This document shows, in pieces, positions 61,614 through 64,000 of a stretch of DNA of 64,000 bases. The stretch comes from Sulfurospirillum tamanense (GTDB lineage: Bacteria; Campylobacterota; Campylobacteria; Campylobacterales; Campylobacteraceae): NCBI RefSeq assembly GCF_016937535.1, contig NZ_JAFHKK010000008.1, positions 23,292-87,291 of the forward strand, written 5' to 3'. The notes under the pieces were generated by a model that did not search any database, had not been told where the DNA came from, and saw only the letters and a program-made list of their open reading frames with translations. Each line of letters starts with the position of its first letter. Position 1 is the stretch's first letter. Made by a program: the position numbers and the translations under genes.

Positions 61614-62873
61614 TTATGTATTTGCCAATTTTGGAACAGTAATCGAGCCAAAAGGAAGCACAATGATGCTTGCATCCTTACCTTTTTCTTTAATAGCATC
61701 CTCTAGAGCAATGGATAAATCATGGTAAGGCTTCAAATGTACCGCTTTCATTTCTTCATCACTAAGCTCACTCACCGCCCAACTTTGGGCCCAAAGGTTT
61801 ATCTCCGCCATTTTTGCTGCCTTGTGATAACCTAGTTTATAACCACATTTGATTTTATCCAGTACTGCTTGTGCACAATGTGCGGAACTCATAAGTTTGA
61901 AAAAACCTTCTTCGCCAATACCTGTACGACATTTTGCAACCATGATAAGAATACCATTTTCCTTAAGCGCCAACTTCCCATTATCCAGTGCTTTTTGAGA
62001 CTGGTAAAGGTCGATGTCCATAGGATAAGGGGCAACAGAAATGACAATATCTGCTTTTTGTGGAATGTTTACACAAAAAACTTCATCTGCCTTATCGATA
62101 CCTGCATAAAAAGAATTGCTCAAATCACCAGCTTTTACAGCACAAATATCATGGTCGCTATCAAGAACAGTCATAATGGCAAAAATATCAATATGCCCTA
62201 AAACACTCATCGCATCCATCATGTCTTCATGCACAGGATTACCTTTAAGGGAAAGTGCTTGTGCATTTGGATGTAGCGCTAAGAGGTGATTTTGTGTGAT
62301 TGTGTCGTACGCCGCAACACCTGGTAAAAAAGCTTTTCGACCACCAGTGTAGCCTGCAAAATAGTGTGGCTCAACCGACCCAATGGCACATACTTTTTTA
62401 GCTTCGGCCACAATTTTATTGAGATACATCTGTGTACCATTGGTCGATTTACCAAGATAGACCATTTCATCCTTGCGAGCATCATGACTCCAAAGACGAT
62501 TTTTTACATGCAAATCTTCATAAATCTCTTTTCCTAAAATAAAATGCCACTCCTCTTCTGTTGGAGCTCTATGGCAACCCGTAGCGACAATAAAGAAAAT
62601 ATCCTTATCTTTGATTTTTGGATAGATACGCGCAAGTACTTTACGGGTAGGAGTAGGACGAGTTCCATCATTAACGATAAAGATGATGCGCTCATCAGTA
62701 TCGATAAATACATCAAATGCTTCTTTATTAAGGGGATAAAGAAGGGCTTCGTCAATGGCTTGGTTATAATCAATTTTTTCAACACAGTTTGGACTATAGA
62801 CACCTATTAACTGTTTATCACTTATATCTAAATCAAATTTTTCATCTTTCCCATAACTGACACTAACTTTCAT
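61614..62873 (-). CDS. larA: LarA-family nickel-pincer racemase/epimerase
   Basis: This 419-residue DUF2088-family enzyme uses the Ni-pincer nucleotide. The known LarA residues are all present: Asp69 and Arg72 (NDGTRPTP), His101 (ATGCHRAP), His170 and Lys180 (EPHYFAGYTGGRK, Lys binds the cofactor) and His196 (NHLLALHP). The spacing between His170, Lys180 and His196 matches Lactobacillus LarA. Substrate is lactate or another 2-hydroxyacid; the sequence does not decide. It is the first gene of larACEB, divergent from lysR with an inverted-repeat operator between (62938-62971). Confidence 0.93.
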   Translation of the reverse strand: MKVSVSYGKDEKFDLDISDKQLIGVYSPNCVEKIDYNQAIDEALLYPLNKEAFDVFIDTDERIIFIVNDGTRPTPTRKVLARIYPKIKDKDIFFIVATGCHRAPTEEEWHFILGKEIYEDLHVKNRLWSHDARKDEMVYLGKSTNGTQMYLNKIVAEAKKVCAIGSVEPHYFAGYTGGRKAFLPGVAAYDTITQNHLLALHPNAQALSLKGNPVHEDMMDAMSVLGHIDIFAIMTVLDSDHDICAVKAGDLSNSFYAGIDKADEVFCVNIPQKADIVISVAPYPMDIDLYQSQKALDNGKLALKENGILIMVAKCRTGIGEEGFFKLMSSAHCAQAVLDKIKCGYKLGYHKAAKMAEINLWAQSWAVSELSDEEMKAVHLKPYHDLSIALEDAIKEKGKDASIIVLPFGSITVPKLANT

Positions 62874-62937
62874 ATATATCCTTTTTAATTAAAGCTGAAT
62901 CATTGAAAAAATATTACCACAAAGGAATATATTGGTC

Positions 62938-62981
62938 AAATACTATTAATATTATATAATTAATAGTATTTTTACTATAAT
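62938..62981. promoter_or_regulatory. 13+13 bp operator-like inverted repeat and lysR promoter
   Basis: AAATACTATTAAT (62938-62950) and ATTAATAGTATTT (62959-62971) are exact complements with an eight-base spacer in the gap between larA and lysR. TATAAT (62976-62981) follows on the plus strand as the lysR -10. LysR-type regulators bind long dyads of the ATAC-N-GTAT kind that overlap the divergent promoters. This one is in the right place and probably controls both genes. The dyad is seen; binding is inferred. Confidence 0.65.
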
Positions 62982-63010
62982 GTACAAATCTATTTTTCAA
63001 GGTAGCTTTT

Positions 63011-63919
63011 ATGAGTCTTCGACAATTAGAATACATGTTAAAAGTAGCAGAAGAGCAAAGCTTTACAAAAGCTTCATTAAAATTGAAAATTGCCCAACCA
63101 TCGCTAAGCCAATATATTTTAAATTTAGAGCAAAATCTAGGTGTCATATTATTCAATAGAACTACCAATCCTATTACCCTAACCCATGCAGGAGAGGTGT
63201 TTAGTGTAAAAGCACAAGAAATATTAAGATTAAATAGAGAATTAACGATGCAAATGCAAGATATTGCTGGATTAAAAAAAGGTAAATTAAAATTAGGTAT
63301 TTCTCAAACAGGGGCCGATTTTATACCAAAAGTGTTGTCCTCTTTTAATCAAAAATTTCCTGATGTTGAAATTGAATTAATTGAAGCATACTCTTCAAGA
63401 GAAATGGAAAAGATATTGCAAGACAATGTGATTGACATAGGAACTCTTATTTTGCCTATAGAGGCAGACAATATGTCTTACGATGTCATCCAAGAAGAGC
63501 GCTTTTTAATTGCTCTTCCGATCAATCATCCGCTGGTTGGCCAAATAAGGAAAAGGCCCAATGAAGCATATCCGGAGATTTCCCTGCATCTTTTGAAAAA
63601 TGAACAGTTTGTACTTCCTAAAGCATCTTTGAGAATACGCTTAATTTTTGATAAGGTTTTTCATGAAGCAGGGTTTGTCCCAAATATTTTATGCCAAACA
63701 CAAACAATGGATGTAGCCAATACTATTGTTGCTTCTGGTATGGGTGTGTGTTTTTCTTTGCCTCAAAACATTAGGGTTGGCATTAAGGATAAATTAGCAC
63801 TATTTTCAATAAGCAATTCCCTTGTTGTTAGAACTTTAGTTTTAGCCCATAAAAAAGAAAAGTATCTTCCTGAGATTGCACTTGAGTTTTTGGCTATTGC
63901 TAAAAAATACACGAAATAA
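63011..63919 (+). CDS. LysR-family transcriptional regulator of the lar cluster
   Basis: This 302-residue regulator starts MSLRQLEYMLKVAEEQSFTKA with a winged HTH (residues about 3-60: KASLKLKIAQPSLSQYILNLEQNLGVILFNR). A substrate-binding domain follows (LKLGISQTGADFIPKVLSSFNQKFPDVEIEL, LPKASLRIRLIFDKVFHEAGF). AAGG is eight bases before the ATG. It is divergent from larA and the dyad lies between. In Lactobacillus the Lar regulator is a Crp-like LarR, so a LysR regulator here is different. The inducer is probably the 2-hydroxyacid or a relative. The final 81 bases of the window (63920-64000) show nothing further. Confidence 0.9.
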   Translation: MSLRQLEYMLKVAEEQSFTKASLKLKIAQPSLSQYILNLEQNLGVILFNRTTNPITLTHAGEVFSVKAQEILRLNRELTMQMQDIAGLKKGKLKLGISQTGADFIPKVLSSFNQKFPDVEIELIEAYSSREMEKILQDNVIDIGTLILPIEADNMSYDVIQEERFLIALPINHPLVGQIRKRPNEAYPEISLHLLKNEQFVLPKASLRIRLIFDKVFHEAGFVPNILCQTQTMDVANTIVASGMGVCFSLPQNIRVGIKDKLALFSISNSLVVRTLVLAHKKEKYLPEIALEFLAIAKKYTK

Positions 63920-64000
63920 TTTTAGTGAGTATTGGAATATTAAATGTATTTTAATTTCCATTTTTACTGAAATCAATATACAAAAGCGAGCTGCTAAAAT

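Overview
The window comes from a Campylobacterota (epsilonproteobacterial) chromosome of moderate GC. Sulfurospirillum or a close relative is the best guess. The evidence is the futalosine-type UbiD decarboxylase, a monomeric NADP-isocitrate dehydrogenase, 2-oxoglutarate:acceptor oxidoreductase paired with succinyl-CoA synthetase, Wolinella/Helicobacter-style hydABCDE hydrogenase genes, DUF2018, and gene orders that match Campylobacter from memory (kefB-hspR-cbpA-htrA-cprRS; prenyltransferase-hemA-proS-hemC-ubiD). The genus call is inference. No rRNA, tRNA, CRISPR array or intact IS was seen.

Layout. 1-7 kb: TCA segment on the minus strand (icd, sucCD, korDAB, with korB cut by the left edge). 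7-11.7 kb: mltG, an AsmA-like protein, a HAD phosphatase and a GNAT acetyltransferase. 11.7-24.6 kb: a [NiFe]-hydrogenase maturation and structural region (hypBCDEA, a domesticated-looking transposase, nikR, hypF, hydEDCBA). 25.1-28 kb: a second, cytoplasmic-type [NiFe] hydrogenase (hupSL) overlapping a TetR regulator gene. 28-37.8 kb: a long minus-strand haem, quinone and tRNA-charging operon. 38.1-41.2 kb: cysteine synthesis (metY-rrf2-cysK). 41-46.3 kb: truC, an EAL protein, kefB and the hspR/cbpA heat-shock pair. 46.5-53.4 kb: htrA, a cprRS-like two-component system, an ErcA-like iron alcohol dehydrogenase overlapping a PAS-GGDEF-EAL protein. 53.4-58.5 kb: a LolC/E-like permease, secA, lolA, a FliL-like protein and a decayed toxin-antitoxin pair. 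58.8-64 kb: the nickel-pincer cofactor and lactate-racemase-family cluster larB-larE-larC-larA with a divergent LysR regulator.

Nickel is the shared theme: two [NiFe] hydrogenases, their Hyp maturation proteins, the nickel sensor NikR, and the nickel-pincer enzyme LarA with its cofactor makers. The monomeric Icd, Kor and Suc enzymes carry the C6-C4 branch of the TCA cycle with ferredoxin-type electron transfer. HydABC would feed H2 electrons to menaquinone.

The strongest unexplained signal is a 10-bp palindrome, TTACATGTAA, which I counted 22 times exactly plus about a dozen one- or two-base variants. It lies in genes (all reading as LHV(K), TCK or TCN) and between genes, where well under one copy is expected. 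It behaves like a genome-wide iterated palindrome, in the manner of cyanobacterial HIP1 or DNA-uptake sequences. Second is the tetR-hupS-hupL operon, whose hydrogenase has an Asn in place of a proximal-cluster Cys and no cleavable C-terminus, next to a palindrome sitting on the hydABC promoter. Others are an IS1595-like protein with a lost catalytic triad, a four-cysteine insertion in a GGDEF domain coupled to an alcohol dehydrogenase, an HspR operator on the cbpA promoter, and a long operator between larA and lysR.
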